From contig CANNZV010000943.1 in the NCBI GenBank assembly GCA_947561585.1, positions 62,001 through 126,000 of the forward strand: a stretch of 64,000 nucleotides of DNA. Reading direction: 5' to 3'. A program made the position numbers and the translations under genes. Position 1 is the stretch's first letter; each line of letters starts with the position of its first letter. Positions 11,647 through 23,530 of this stretch are shown one piece after another. The notes beneath the pieces were generated by a model. It saw nothing but the letters and a program-made list of their open reading frames with translations, made no database searches and was not told the origin of the DNA. This stretch comes from Caprella mutica (Eukaryota > Arthropoda > Malacostraca > Amphipoda > Caprellidae).

Positions 11647-12245
11647 GTTTCTTTTGCGTCATTGACGTCTTGATTATCGAATTAAAAATTTGGTTTAAAA
11701 TTGTACTATGACTTTCCATCAGAATTTTGGAGTAGTACATATTTGCTTGTTGATAATTCAAATATTTATTTAATTGGATGTATTCATTCATTTCATGAAT
11801 TTCAATTCACACAAATGAATATAGAGCAGCCTTATTTAAAAACACGAACACTGTGCAGTATAATAATATTTTTCAATTAATAACTTAATCTAAATCTGAA
11901 GATATGAAACATGCGTGGATTGTAAATAATATTAATACTACTAAGAAAACTATATTTTTAACACTTTCGTTATACCGAAAATGTTCAATTTGTATATATT
12001 TACACTGCTAAACCATTTTTTTTCTTCAGATTCACTACTCAAAATTATATTCCAACAATGAAATTATCAGTATTCATCATTCATTTTCATAGAATGTTAC
12101 AGTGGTAAAGATGCAAGTATGACTTATAGTCTCTTTTATTTGTTGTGCCCGAAAAGATAATGTTTCTTCTGTCTAGCGCGCATAATTTTCTATCGATACA
12201 ATGCTGCAAGCCTAATGTTATTACGAATATTATTTTTAAGGATGA

Positions 12246-12380
12246 CTCTTCTCTGATTGGTCAGCAAAGAGGAGGAGCCATCAGTGGGCGGAGCACTAAA
12301 AATATAGTTAACCACCTTCTGTTGACTCCTCCCCCTTGCATGCAGTTATGAGTTGAATTAAATTACTTATAAAGTACTAA
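12246..12380 (+). promoter_or_regulatory. Promoter-like island
   Basis: A compact, GC-richer stretch combines an inverted CCAAT box (GATTGG, 12255-12260), a GC box (GGGCGG, 12286-12291), a CTCC-rich tract (12326-12337) and TATAAAG (12368-12374). These are classical RNA polymerase II core/proximal elements. No convincing coding exon follows immediately, so the transcript would start with an untranslated exon, or this may be a retired promoter. Confidence 0.35.
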
Positions 12381-13248
12381 GAACTCTGAAGCTCTCTACA
12401 TAAATGATTGAAGTGGTTTGTTGTATCTGCTAATTTGTTTTGCTGTACACTTCACGATAGTTTAAAGACTTGGAATGGGATTTAGTGGGAGTGGTCAATC
12501 TTCATAGCCAATCAATGAGTTAGTAACTTTAAAAACATTTTCCTAAGAAACTTATTCGCAAAGAACAACATTTTTCAGACTATATACTTAGTGGTAATAA
12601 TCCTATGATTTATAAAGGATTCTAATTCTTTCACCTTTGTGTTTGTAACGAGATGTTGTTTTATCTCTTAATGTGAACCAATAAAACTGACCTGTTTATT
12701 GTGTCCCCTGTGCCTCTTTATATGCATTACAGTTGAACAGATTTTCATCGTTCTCTAAGGTGAGATCTCTTATCGAGTTATTGATATTATATTCATGACA
12801 TATCATATTCTTAAGATCAACATCTGATTTATGTAAAATGTTGTTTTATTTTATTGTTTAACTCCTACATACTTTTGTCGTGCCATTATTGTTTATAAAA
12901 AAATCCTATCAGAATTCTTGGTTAAATTTTTTCCGTTTTTATAGAATCATTCATCCTCTTCGTAATGTTCAAGCTGTTTCTGAACGTTCCAATCCACACT
13001 CGTGTTCTTTACGTTCCAGTTTGGTTCCCTGGTCGTTTATTAAACTGCAGGGGGTTGGAGGTAAGCTTTGACCATACCTGATGATTCTATCGATCAGGTA
13101 TAGTGGCATTAAGGATTTCTTTTGTCGAGTGAGTCTATTTTGGGGCGTCTATTGTACCTCATAGGAAAAGTAGCAGGAGCAGTAGATAAAAAATGCCATG
13201 GGTAAATGGACACGTGATGAATTATTGCTTCATCATAAAACCCTTGTT
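12381..13248. other. No gene seen
   Basis: AT-rich sequence without repeats or ORFs of note; the + frame 12880-13071 has no supporting signal. Confidence 0.4.
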
Positions 13249-13422
13249 ATAAGGGGTATGGCAATATGCTTTTAAAATCATAGATCTCAAGAATATCACA
13301 GACGAAATGAAATGGTATCGAATACTATAATAACGCTGGTGTAGAACCATTCAATACTCTTTAATTCTCTCCGTCTATAATATTCTCTATGATTTATAAA
13401 GTATATTGTCACATATAGTTAT
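13249..13422 (-). mobile_element. MITE family B copy
   Basis: The sequence is homologous to 24191, 38489 and 42700 copies. It contains CGCTGGTGTAGAACCATTC, CAATACTCTTTAATTCTC, and ends GGCAATATGCTTTTAAAATC (left) and TATATTGTCACA (right). The interior is non-palindromic, so orientation can be assigned: this copy is opposite to the 24191 and 38489 copies. The AGGGTTGTGAC terminal bases are degraded here. Confidence 0.8.
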
Positions 13423-14120
13423 TATCAACCGATCTAGTTTTTGTAGACATATTTTATTAATTATTAAATTCCACCTAAAGAAGATTAGTATATAATTCCT
13501 AATTCAGTTTCTTGAGTATCCTCAGTCACGGATCAATGGTCAATCACGAGCCACAGCTGGATCTAACATTTTACGACCCCTTTTTATTGGACTCAATAAT
13601 GATCTCTCATTTTAATATGACATTAATAGTTACACTAGGGAAAGACTATATTGTTCAGCTCACCACAGGGTAAGTTATTGCTTCATTTTCTCCGCTCTAT
13701 GTACCATGACTTATAACTGCCAGGCCAGTCAATATTTGTCACTGTATGGGTGCTTGTATTCATAAGGTTCTACAAGCTTATTTTCTTCATAGGAAGATCA
13801 TTACTGTGATTAATATGACTGTGGAGTAACAGTTGTACGTTGTTAATTATATGGTTATTAAATTGTTAAATCTATAATGTATGTGTTTTGACTCCATTTT
13901 AATTCAAACGATTTATGTGAGATATCAATTTTTTTTTTTTTGAGCTGAACTACTTTAATCATTTATAATTGTATTTTGCGTGAAAATTTCGTACTTTTTG
14001 TTATTAATTTAAGTAATAACTCTTAATGATAATAATGAGAAATTTTTATATAAACAATATCAAATTTTCTAAGTGAATTATTTTTATATTTTACAGCTTA
14101 ATAATAAAAATAACTGAATT
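13423..14120. other. No gene seen
   Basis: AT-rich sequence; nothing I can assign. Confidence 0.4.
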
Positions 14121-14350
14121 ATCAACCTAATATCGATACATTATCTAATATTCCGATACATTATTTACGATTCTCGATATAATATCTTAAATTATCGATA
14201 CATTATTTTCGATATTCTCGATATAATATCTTAAAATTTCGATACATTATATAAAATTAGCGATACATCATCTGCGATAATCATTATAAAAATATTCTCG
14301 ATACATTATCTAATATTACCGATTGAGTAAATACGATTCTAGATAAATGG
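14121..14350. repeat. Degenerate CGATACATTAT repeat cluster
   Basis: At least eight copies of CGATACATTAT or CGATATAATATCTTAA at irregular 20-30 bp spacing, some arranged as TATCGATA palindromes. It looks like a decaying tandem repeat with a partly palindromic unit. Confidence 0.65.
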
Positions 14351-14789
14351 CCTAAGATTATCAATACAGGTTTATCTTTAACAACGTCATTACAAGTACC
14401 GGAAAAGTGTCCTCTCTGCCGATCAATGGGCGCTATGGCGGACTCAGCTTTTACTTCAGTTGAGGATGTTCTCTATTTTTTTTTAACAGCATTTCAAAGA
14501 AACGTTAATGAAGATAAACATTCTCAGATTATCATTAAATGAAAATTTTCATGAAAATAGTAATATATTTATATAACTTACTTTTATAAATTTACGAAAT
14601 GATACTGAAATTATTCTGTAATATAGAATAGTTACACCTCTATTCATTTTCTATATAAATTTTCTAATCAAAGAAAATTTATAGGAAAAGGGTAACTATA
14701 TCAAAATACTTATTATATGGAAACAATACAATAAAGTCTTGATTGTGATTTTGTTAATTGTAAAACCTCTGAATATAATAAATGTTTGA

Positions 14790-15110
14790 CTAGATACTAG
14801 ACGGATAAAAATATGTTAAACAATATAATTTAAAGAGGTCATTGTTGCAATCTGCAGTCCGGTAGAACGTACATTTTTTGTCCTTTGTAGGGAGTGGCTG
14901 TCCATAGATCGTGCGCTGTAAGGGATTTACCTGTACATTATCAAAAAATACGTTACATGATCTAAATTTTTTGATTTGTTGTCTCAGATTCTCGATACAT
15001 TGCAGTGAAACTCCTGAGTTTGAAGTATTGGTTACTTCATAACTCAGGTACACTGATAGTTTTCTATGATTAAAATCTTGAAGAGAACAATGGTCTTTGA
15101 TGGATAACAA
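14790..15110 (-). CDS. Unassigned Cys-containing ORF
   Basis: A 106-codon ATG-started frame. The C-terminal half holds cysteines at about residues 37, 52, 80, 88 and 97, with the segment QRTIYGQPLPTKDKKCTFYR near the end. The last 75 residues have mixed codons and could be an exon: TCAAACTCAG ends an acceptor-like site before SLQCIENLRQQIKKF. No signal peptide precedes it in this frame. I do not recognise the family. It may be a terminal exon of a small secreted or structural protein, or chance. Confidence 0.25.
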   Translation of the reverse strand: MLSIKDHCSLQDFNHRKLSVYLSYEVTNTSNSGVSLQCIENLRQQIKKFRSCNVFFDNVQVNPLQRTIYGQPLPTKDKKCTFYRTADCNNDLFKLYCLTYFYPSSI

Positions 15111-16990
15111 AGATGAATTTCATGACGTATTTCGTTTTCTATGATTTAAACATAGAAAATACTTCATAACTCAGGTCATAATGCAGGAGTTTTTCTATAC
15201 ATAATATTCTAGCTACAATGCAAGTATTTTCCTGTCAACTTCACCTCTCTTCCTTAATTTCCGTGACATTGAGGATAGACCCGCGACTAATACGAAGAAT
15301 TATCCCGTTACGGACCGCCGTAAATAGGGACCATATGTGTCCTGCGTTCAGAATAAACAACAGAAAATCTTATTAAAGAATATTGGAACTTTAAACTTGT
15401 TCTCACATTGATTAAATTAGTTTATCTCCATAAGTAATATTTGTAATCGCCAAATCGTCTGTTATTGTCCCTTACGGTAAATATTAATGGTATTTTATTT
15501 TGAAAAGTTTTTCCAGATATTAAAGTTTAGATTTTTTTTGAAAATGTCCAACGAAATACGAAAAAATATACCTAGAACAATAGGATTATTTCCTGGGATA
15601 TTCTCTTAATTAATATCCAAGGAGTAAATAGCCCTAACCTGGTCGAGTGTTTTTAATTGATGTTATAATTACAGTGTATGTAATTTAAGCTGTGAAGATG
15701 GGTAGGGCTAATTTAAATTAATAATTGTTAAATTTGATTATATTTTAACTTTCCAAATATCGCAAGTTTACTTTCGTAAGTCTGACTAAAACTTCATCCC
15801 AATATGCACTAATAATTAATAGATTTAAATATTTCAATTTTAGTTTTTTTTAAATTTAAAACTATAATAAAATTCTAACAGCGAAAAATTTAATCCTTGC
15901 AAAATCTTCCTTCATTTTATTGTGATTCTTCGTTTGTCAGATAATTAAAACTATGATTATAAACTGAGATACAATTAACAAATGATTCTTAAAAAGTATC
16001 TGTCCAAACCCCATAAAATTAGAAAAATCATCAGCTGTCCACACAATAAAATTTAAAAACCGTTCCCTTCGTACCTCTTCACCGTATCGTTTTTTCCGTT
16101 AGTAGGTAAGCCTACACAGTAGGCCTCTCTTGAATGAGTAGGATGGAAAAGAGCCTACACATACTTCAGTTCGCAGTGCAATATTTTAGAGAGTGCGTGA
16201 TAGGCAGTCATATATCCATGCTGAAAAGTTATTTGATTACCTCATAGCTCTTTTCTGACGCCCCCAAACTATATTGTTTGTTTGCTTTCCATGTTAGGAT
16301 GCATAGGAACTAGGGCACTGGAACATTGTGAAACTGTAACCAAGAGATTCAGATAAGTAAAGATGAGCTTCTACTATGATTACAATAATAAAACACCATG
16401 TAAAGCAATATTAGCAGTTTCGTAATCTATGTTTATTGTAGAAACTGAAGCAAAGAGATAGACTTTTGGGCTAAACCGTAATTCAATCGTGAAATTGACA
16501 AAAAGATAATCTATCCATTATGAGTTCAACCAAATTCCCATTGTAATTAATCGTAAATTTAGAACACTTTATCATCTTTCGTCGGACAATCCCGTGTAAA
16601 AATCTGTACAATATAATAATGTAATGAAATATCATAGACGATCTGACAATTAAAAAAATGTCGACAGGCTCTCAACAAATTTGTCAATATTGTGCCTTTC
16701 TATGAAGCAACTGAATTAGACATACCACTGCATATTCTCTGACAATGAGCATCAATTTAGCACCATCGCATCTTTTTATTCTTTCGCCAAATCTTTTCCA
16801 GCCGAAAGTAACAGTCGGAATATAAAATCTCGGCATGGCTGCATTAAAAATCGGCAAATTCTTTCTCATTTGCATGATTTACAAGTGAGCCAAAGTGAAA
16901 ATTTGAGTGGCGCGTTCGTTCTTTGCCGACTGCCTGCATTTGAGCGCACCATCACACGCCCCGAAACTTTGCCTTCTTTTCTCTAATGGA
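15111..16990. other. Mostly unassigned; family F fragment
   Basis: A family F hairpin fragment lies at about 15585-15650 (TTTCCTGGGATATTCTC). The part 16060-16260 includes AGGCCTCT and GTAAGCCTACAC words typical of this genome. The minus frame 16684-16875 is not supported by splice sites. Confidence 0.45.
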
Positions 16991-17004
16991 CCAGAATTAC
17001 AGAT

Positions 17005-17317
17005 AGTTGTGGAGCAGTTACTGTGTCAGAACTGAGGCAACTGTAATGAGTCAAGAGTACCAAGGTGGGGTAATAGGAGATTATGGTGGGCATTATGATG
17101 GGGCAGCTAGTTGTGGAGCAGTTACTGTGTCAGGACTGAGGCAACTGTAATGAGTCAAGAGTACCAAGGTGGGGTAATAGGAGATTATGGTGGGCATTAT
17201 GATGGGGCAGCTAGTTGTGGAGCAGTTACTGTGTCAGGACTGAGGCAACTGTAATGAGTCAAGAGTACCATGGTGGGGTAATAGGAGATTACGTCAGGTA
17301 CTATGGTTTGGTAGGAA
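17005..17317 (+). repeat. 104-bp tandem repeat, three units
   Basis: Units begin at 17005, 17109 and 17213 with AGTTGTGGAGCAGTTACTGT and also hold GAGTACCAAGGTGGGGTAAT and GGAGATTATGGTGGGCATTA. The third unit decays after GTGGGGTAATAGGAGATTA. The GGTGGGG...GGAGATT words resemble family E arms, and a further E-like half (TTATGGTGGTGTCATAGGAG) lies at about 17474-17493. Confidence 0.9.
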
Positions 17318-17648
17318 AGATAATAAATTGTTCTAAATTTATAATATATTACAATGGAAATTTGTTTCAACCATTACTCATTATGGATAGATTATCTTTT
17401 TATCAATTACGGTATTGCAGAGTGTTTTACCTCCTTTGCTATGTAAGAAGACGACTAGATCCAACAGAGAAAGTTATGGTGGTGTCATAGGAGATTGTCT
17501 CAAGTGCCATAGTTAACATAGTTCAAGAGGGGTTCTCTGTTAATCTTAGGTGGCTCACCTATAACTTTCTCTTTTTCTGGATGAAAAATTTGACTTATTT
17601 TGAAGTATTTCTTCAGTCGATATTAAGAATTAGGTAGTATTAAAAACA

Positions 17649-17822
17649 GGTTACGATAAGTTACGAATTATTGGTCAGTACTGCAACTTTGCTCATATAA
17701 GAAAAACAATATAAAAATTGTTATTATTACAGAGTGATATATAATAATAACAATGTTTACATTGTTTTTTCTTATATGTCCGAAGATGTATAGTACTGAC
17801 CGATAATTCGTAACTTACCCTA
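17649..17822. mobile_element. MITE family A copy
   Basis: A foldback of about 174 bp. The left arm has AAGTTACGAATTATTGGTCAG and CTCATATAAGAAAAA; the right arm is the inverse, ending AATTCGTAACTTACCCTA. The loop contains ATTATTACAGAGTG and is closest to the copy at 57256-57416, so these two form a subfamily. Confidence 0.85.
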
Positions 17823-18313
17823 CTGATATTTAAATTAGAAGGAATGAACATTTACTTTTTTTATAAACATTTTGGGCAAGAATACACATATAAAATTCAA
17901 CGATACAAATAATAATTCAAAAATTCAACAAAATTCTAAATTGCAAGCTTAACTTTCTAAATCTACAATATTTATTTACAATCAAAAATCACTTTAGAAA
18001 GGAAAGTGAATGTACGCAGACTGCTACATAAATAGAAAAATGGCAATATTAATTTATTATTTAGCTGAAACTGTCATACACGCAGACTGTATTAGTTACG
18101 CTTGCCAACAACTACGATATGTATGACGTGAAGTTGTACGAGACGTCTGCTTTGCAATACTAACTAAACTTTACTGGTTATTACTAAATAACCCGATATA
18201 TAATAGTTATGGTACAAAACTTAATATGCTACCGTTCTACCATATTACCCATACAGTATTCATTAACACAGTTTCTCTATTCAGACACTGAATAAAATGC
18301 AAGTGTTTACATT

Positions 18314-18590
18314 ATGGTAGCGTCGGGAGATCTATTAGAGATATCAAAAGTTGGCAAGGGAAGCAGCAAACGTGCATGCTTGTTGGTTGCAGTATAGCAT
18401 TGACGCGTTACGTGAGGTGGTAGTGAACTTTGAACATGTTGAAATGAGTGAACAATACACTCAAAAAGAGTGGTCAAGTTTAGTGCAAACAAAACGACTT
18501 GTTTTATCCACAGACAGTGATACAGTGACAATACCTACTTCTAATCTTGAAAAGAGATTAGTATTTATAACATTCAATTGAATTTAGGTT
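18314..18590 (+). other. Possible 5' exon of the 18727 gene
   Basis: A GC-richer stretch directly upstream of the coding exon. One frame (18351-18581) is open and coding-like in composition, and another starts at ATG 18314 but stops after 27 codons. An acceptor at 18726 needs an upstream exon with a donor; GTTAAA after TTTAG near 18590 is a weak candidate. It may be a 5' untranslated exon with upstream ORFs. Confidence 0.3.
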
Positions 18591-18726
18591 AAAGAACCGG
18601 TCAATGAATTATATGTATATTTTGGTAATAAACATAAGAGTTATTTTGTACAATTATCATAATGTTTTCGAAAATATTCACTTGTTGAAGAGGCTTAGCT
18701 GAACCATTTCCAATCGTTCATTTCAG

Positions 18727-19461
18727 ATATTAATTTAAAAGCTATTGCAATTATGAATGATTTATCAAATACGAAAGATACTTATAACCAAATATCAGAT
18801 CAAGAAGACTCCGCAGTCGTAGAATTAGTTTCCGTTCCTCCTGATACGCAAGAAATTATTCCTGAAAATGACGTTATTCCATCAGAAGAAGCTAAATTCG
18901 GTCTTCAAGTCAGGATTGTCGGTCGAAAACGTCCAACAAGCTGTCTTCCAAGCTCATTTGGTACAGACTACAACCAAAATTTGAGAGGAGCGTCCCTGAA
19001 AAGATTTCCATCTTCTCCTAGTCCTTCAGTGAATGATTTTAAACGTAAAGCGAGAAGTTTATCTCGACCAAGGACAGTGAAGAACCGAAGAGTCCGCGGT
19101 AACAGTTTCACAGATTCTTTAGAAGCTGTCGACGAGGAGTTAGTCAGTTTGTATGAGGATTTGAAGAGGAGTAAGATTAAAGATTTTGGAAGTAGTGTTT
19201 ACATGGGACCTGGTAGTGGGTTTCGGAACAGTCCGCTGATTAGGAGAAGTTACGTGGAGGTGCCAATTTCCCCTTGTACATCTCCTCACGCTGATCATTT
19301 CCTTCGGAGATCTTTAACAGTTGATGACGAAGTGGGGGCCATGGATGAAGATGATGGAGAAAAGAATCTGCGGAATGAAGACAATAAGAGCTCCCCTATT
19401 ATGTATTACACAAAGAATTCGTCCATTAAGGAGGGCCCAAGTAACGAAGATCCACAGGAAG
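18727..19461 (+). CDS. First coding exon, Ser/Pro/Arg-rich protein
   Basis: The best-supported gene part in the window. A good acceptor (TTCATTTCAG ends at 18726) precedes ATG at 18753, and the frame runs 236 codons to a strong donor (GAAG then GTAAGT at 19462), leaving phase 1. If unspliced, a stop follows six codons later. The protein is hydrophilic and probably disordered: an acidic N-terminus (1-47), a basic NLS-like patch (97-115), proline-directed sites (S88-P, S90-P, S160-P, S173-P, S177-P), RSLSRP at 101-106 matching the mode I 14-3-3 pattern RSxSxP, basophilic kinase-type sites RRSY (164) and RRSLT (185), then an acidic tail (191-211). No enzyme domain is seen in this exon. These features suggest a phosphorylation-regulated adaptor, regulator or cytoplasmic N-terminus. 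I do not recognise the family and give no symbol. Confidence 0.75.
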
Positions 19462-19610
19462 GTAAGTGCGGTATAAACTAATATTATACCAAAAGAAAGA
19501 TTTCAGATATCTAATAATTACCAATTGCATGTATGTATATTTACTTTTGTCATATTTTCATCATGCGAGAGAATTATGTTAAGATCATCGAAAATTCCCT
19601 TCCCATGTAG

Positions 19611-19893
19611 AGGAAGTTAAAAAATTTCGGTCGGTTTCACATTTTCGGTCATATAAGAAAAAACGAAAGAATCATTATTTATTCATTGTGATTCGTATCC
19701 ATGATACCAGCAGATATCATGGATATGAATTAAAATAAAAACTGGAGGTATCATGGATACCAATAAAAGTATTTTATTTTATTTCGTATCCATGATATAT
19801 CTGCAGGTATCATGGATACCAACTAAACTAATTAGTATACCGTTTTTTTATATGACTAAAGATGTGAAACCGATAATTCTTGCCTTACTCTAC
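19611..19893. mobile_element. MITE family A with inner palindromes
   Basis: Left arm: TTTCGGTCGGTTTCACATTTT then CGGTCATATAAG. Right arm: TATATGACTAAAGATGTG, AAACCGATAATTC, ending in CTTACTCTA. The interior carries three or four GGTATCATGGATACC palindromes with TGCAG centres, as in the array at 58435. Confidence 0.8.
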
Positions 19894-20451
19894 TTCTGTT
19901 CAAGTGACTGACAGTTGAGGGTATATATTTTGTAGGGTGATAGCACGGTGATGACATGTGTCGCCTGCACTACACACACATAGCGCTATGATCGATAGGG
20001 TGAACTATGTGCGTGATGATAACTAATGTCAACTAGCTCAGTTAAATGCCCTCAGTTAGTATTAGTCTGTAAAAGCTTTAATACAGTGAACACTGAACAG
20101 GTATGGAATTGCATATCGCTGTAGCAGTAGAAAAAAAGCATATTGGTGTCTTGATCTATTGGTCATGGAAATACAAGTGTTTTGTATAATAATAATGAAA
20201 TTTCGACAGATTTATCGCCTACCAAAGGTATTCCAGTTCGAATAACCAAACTGTATTATTTCGCTATTAACAATTTATATGTGAACATGATGTGTCTTTG
20301 TGATAATTAATTGCAATGAATTATTAATTGAATATCATATATTTTAATGTTACATGTATGAATTGAAATTATATGCAATTGACGTAGAGTCTATGTACTA
20401 TCAGAGAAATGAAAAGAGTCTCTGCATAAAATTAATTTTTGAATTAATTTT
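19894..20451. other. No gene seen
   Basis: Ordinary AT-rich sequence. The GC-richer patch 19935-20010 has no open frame or repeat relation that I can see. Confidence 0.4.
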
Positions 20452-20612
20452 ATATTTTCCTATCATTTTCAAGTTTTACTTATTTGTCATCGTGTACCCA
20501 GGTCAATTTTAAAATATCTACAAACATTACAATTAGTAAAGTTTCTTTTTGGAAATGTGAAATTAGCAGTTGTACAAAAATCATTACGGAATCACTTTCT
20601 TCGACAGTAAAA
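20452..20612 (+). repeat. Dispersed repeat G, copy 2
   Basis: Homologous to 1988-2151 in direct orientation, sharing TTGTCATCGTGTACCCAG and TCTACAAACATTACAATTAG. Confidence 0.75.
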
Positions 20613-20810
20613 GTACATAATAATAATAAATTTCTTTGTTTCTGCTGGTTATCCTAAATCACGGATGACATTTAGCATTCATTTAGTAGAAAATTAATGA
20701 TGTAGATATTGTTGTTGACGAATGTATCTTGTTATCGTCAATGTGTTGTTTAGTCGTTAACGTTAAAATGCATTGGATTTGGTTATTGTCAATAGAATTT
20801 GTTTTTTTAG

Positions 20811-20935
20811 GGTGAGTTCCGAGTTATCGGATGGTTCCACATTGTTAATCATGTTGGAAAAAGTAAAAAATAATTATTATATAACTAGTAATTTTAATTG
20901 GTATCCATGACACCTGATTTTTATTCTTCATACCT
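20811..20935 (+). mobile_element. MITE family A, left half only
   Basis: AGGGTGAGTTCCGAGTTATC, GGATGGTTCCACATT and then TTAATTGGTATCCATGACACC. No matching right arm follows within 500 bp, so this is a truncated copy. Confidence 0.65.
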
Positions 20936-21616
20936 ATTATATAATATCAATTATTAGATTATAATATAAATATTTTCTATATAACTATATTTCGATTTTA
21001 ATAGGATAACAAATAATCATATAAAATAACATAACCTGTATACCATTCATACTAAAACCCCATATTTTATTTTACACAACTTAAATTAAGTTACATATCC
21101 TTTAATTCTCTATAAGTTATGCATGAAATGCGACCAATTAACAGTAATATTCCAAATGATAAACACGGTGAAATAAGGCATTTTATCATAGCTATTAATT
21201 GGCTCTATCAAAATGGAGGTAAAATTTAAAATCTATGAAAATTGTATTTTCTTATACAGAAACATGATTAATTTACCTGAAAAGATTTTTATATTGGAAT
21301 CTTGATTATTTGCTGGTGAATTTGAAATGAATATTTCAAATATATGAAATAAGAATATATATACAATTCTTCGATCTATAATACATACGTTCAATACTAT
21401 TACCATACCTGTTGTTCATCCAATGAGTGTTCAATTAGTAAAATGGGTACATAGTTAAGCACAATTAATTGTAAAGTTAAAATAAAGATTTTTTGATTTA
21501 TATTAATAGAGTTTTACTTCTTAGTTATAAAAGATTTCTGACTCATATGCTGATATACACTATTATATTGACTTGCTAGGAAGAGTTTCTTAGGTCGAAC
21601 GTTAAAGAATTTTAAG

Positions 21617-21764
21617 TAGGGTAAGTTCTTAATTATCGGTCAGTTCCCCATTTTCGGACACGTAAGAAAAAAAGAAATGATAAAGACTAAATAATTATTA
21701 TTATATCGTTTTTTCTTACGTGTCCGAAGATGTGGAACTGACCAATAATTGAAAACTTACCCTA
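21617..21764. mobile_element. MITE family A, cleanest copy
   Basis: A 148-bp near-perfect foldback from TAGGGTAAGTTCTTAATTAT to its inverse ending GAAAACTTACCCTA. Arms of about 55 bp contain CGGTCAGTTCC and CGGACACGTAAGAAAAAA; the loop is short and AT-rich. The flanking TA on both sides fits Tc1/mariner-type target duplication. No coding capacity. Confidence 0.9.
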
Positions 21765-22061
21765 CATATTGAGCAAAATAACAATATCAATTATGTTATT
21801 AAAGAAATTCAGTTATTGCATATTTAATGACTATGCTCTATTTTTATACCTGATCGAAAAAATTCGTCAATGAATTCTTTAGATGAAAAATGAAGTTTGG
21901 GACGAAAAGGAGGGAGAGTGGTTCATTCTGTCGATTATTACGAAATATAAATTCTTAGATAATTATTTCCCCATATTTTCTTTATTTTTAACTCTATAAG
22001 GTCTATTTAAACAAAAGATAGACAATCTTCCTACCACAGATATCCTTTAAGTAGAGTCGTG

Positions 22062-22106
22062 GAAGATTAAGTCGGATTTTTGGAGCTGTAATCTTCCACG
22101 ACCCCT
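22062..22106. repeat. Short foldback, family E-like
   Basis: GTCGTGGAAGATTAA and the inverse TAATCTTCCACGAC enclose a short loop. It resembles the GGGGCCATAGAAGATT arm of family E. Confidence 0.6.
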
Positions 22107-23071
22107 TGTAATTTGTTCTTTTTTCATCTTCCAAATTCCTAATTATTCCCTCCATTTCTCAGTTTTAGCATCTCTAAAACACTCTCCCCTCCATAAAATT
22201 CCAATTGCAAGAGATAGGATTCGAATTATGGGTGTCCCGAATGAGGCCGAGACAATAATGCAGTGAATTGGTCATGAGAGGAGGATAGTCTGGCCCATTA
22301 TCTCCAAATCCCATTGAATGCACTGACATAACGATATCAGAGATGCAAGCCATACATCAGGGATTACAGTTGACACAAGGCTAAAGGAAGAAAGATTATT
22401 CTCAAACCACTGTTCTATGACCACTTACACAGAGAGAATGGACTTTCGGCCATAGGAATAACATGGGGATACGTCCGAAAGAGACGTTAGAGGTGATAAC
22501 AAAAGAAGGGCCAATGTTTTACCTCCAGCCCACCATTCTTCGGCTGAGTGGAACAAATCAGACCCTTTTTGTGGGCATTGTGCAGATGTTACCTTCAGAG
22601 CCTGATGAGATTTTATAGCGGGGACACGAGTTACTCAATACGAGGAATGATCTGCTATCACAAAAGAACTCGATTTTGTCAATGAAATCAATGAATTTAA
22701 TGACACTAATATTTTTTATTTAGGGTGAAGTTTACAGAAGGGTTTTTAAATGATGAAAAAATGTTATTGGTTTTAACATGATACGTGATATTTTAAGTAC
22801 ATTTTATTACATTCTTATTGTATTTTTTGACCATACATATACAATTTAAAAACACACTAATTGCAGTATTTGATTTAGTCTGCCGTTAACGTCAAATTAT
22901 AATTTAAAAATGATATAACGTCTACTCTATATACTTTTAGCTGTCACTTCATAGTTTATTTATAAACGTGTTTGTATATATTTACGCATGTAGACAAGTT
23001 TTAGTGCAAAATTTAATGCAGCATAAAAATTGTCTTTGTTTCGATGATCATCTTTGCTGTGGTCTAAAATA
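22107..23071. other. Unassigned, GC-richer block 22200-22680
   Basis: The block has normal base composition compared with its flanks and no long open frame on either strand. On the minus strand AATTCGAATCC (about 22210-22220) resembles a polymerase III B box, but no A box or tRNA fold was found. It could be a decayed retroelement or SINE. Nothing firmer can be said. Confidence 0.35.
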
Positions 23072-23140
23072 ATGATGGGTAAATTACGAGTTATTGGACA
23101 TTTTAAATTTTTCGATCATATAAGAAAATGCCAATAATTA
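23072..23140 (+). mobile_element. MITE family A, left half only
   Basis: GGGTAAATTACGAGTTATTGG, then TTTTTCGATCATATAAGAAA. No right arm follows. Confidence 0.6.
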
Positions 23141-23369
23141 TTTTATTTAACATTTAGTTCCATTAATTAGTTGGTATGTTGAACTTCAATCAACATTACT
23201 ATATGCTTTTTCATAAATGATCGATATAACCGTGATATATCATTGAGCTCTGGCATAAAATATTAAATCTCCAAAATATGAAATATTTTGAAAACTACAA
23301 AGAATGAATGGAAAGAAAATCGGATTTCTAATTAGAAATTGTTTTGTTTCGTTTGAGCACTTGTAGAGC

Positions 23370-23530
23370 GCATATCTTCGCTACCGCTTTTATGACCTTG
23401 ACCTTCAACCTGATCACTCCTGAAGTATTACCAAATGGTTCGTGGATAATATCCAAACGTCCCATCAAATTTCAGGCAATTTGGTTGAATACTTTTTGAG
23501 TTATGCGAATAACAATATTACAAAAACATA
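23370..23530 (+). repeat. Dispersed repeat I fragment
   Basis: GACCTTGACCTTCAACCTGA, then CCATCAAATTTCAGGCAATTTGG and TTTTTGAGTTATGCGAATAAC. The last words recur at 39305-39345 (AAGGCAATTTGGTGGAATAG, TGAGTTATGCGAATAACAAG), and 38820-38900 has a related flavour. Such text is common in 3' parts of arthropod transposons, but I cannot name the element. Confidence 0.5.

Noticed and set aside
22205..22225. Possible tRNA or SINE B box on the minus strand
   Set aside because: Only the B-box-like AATTCGAATCC is present. No A box, acceptor stem or cloverleaf could be drawn.
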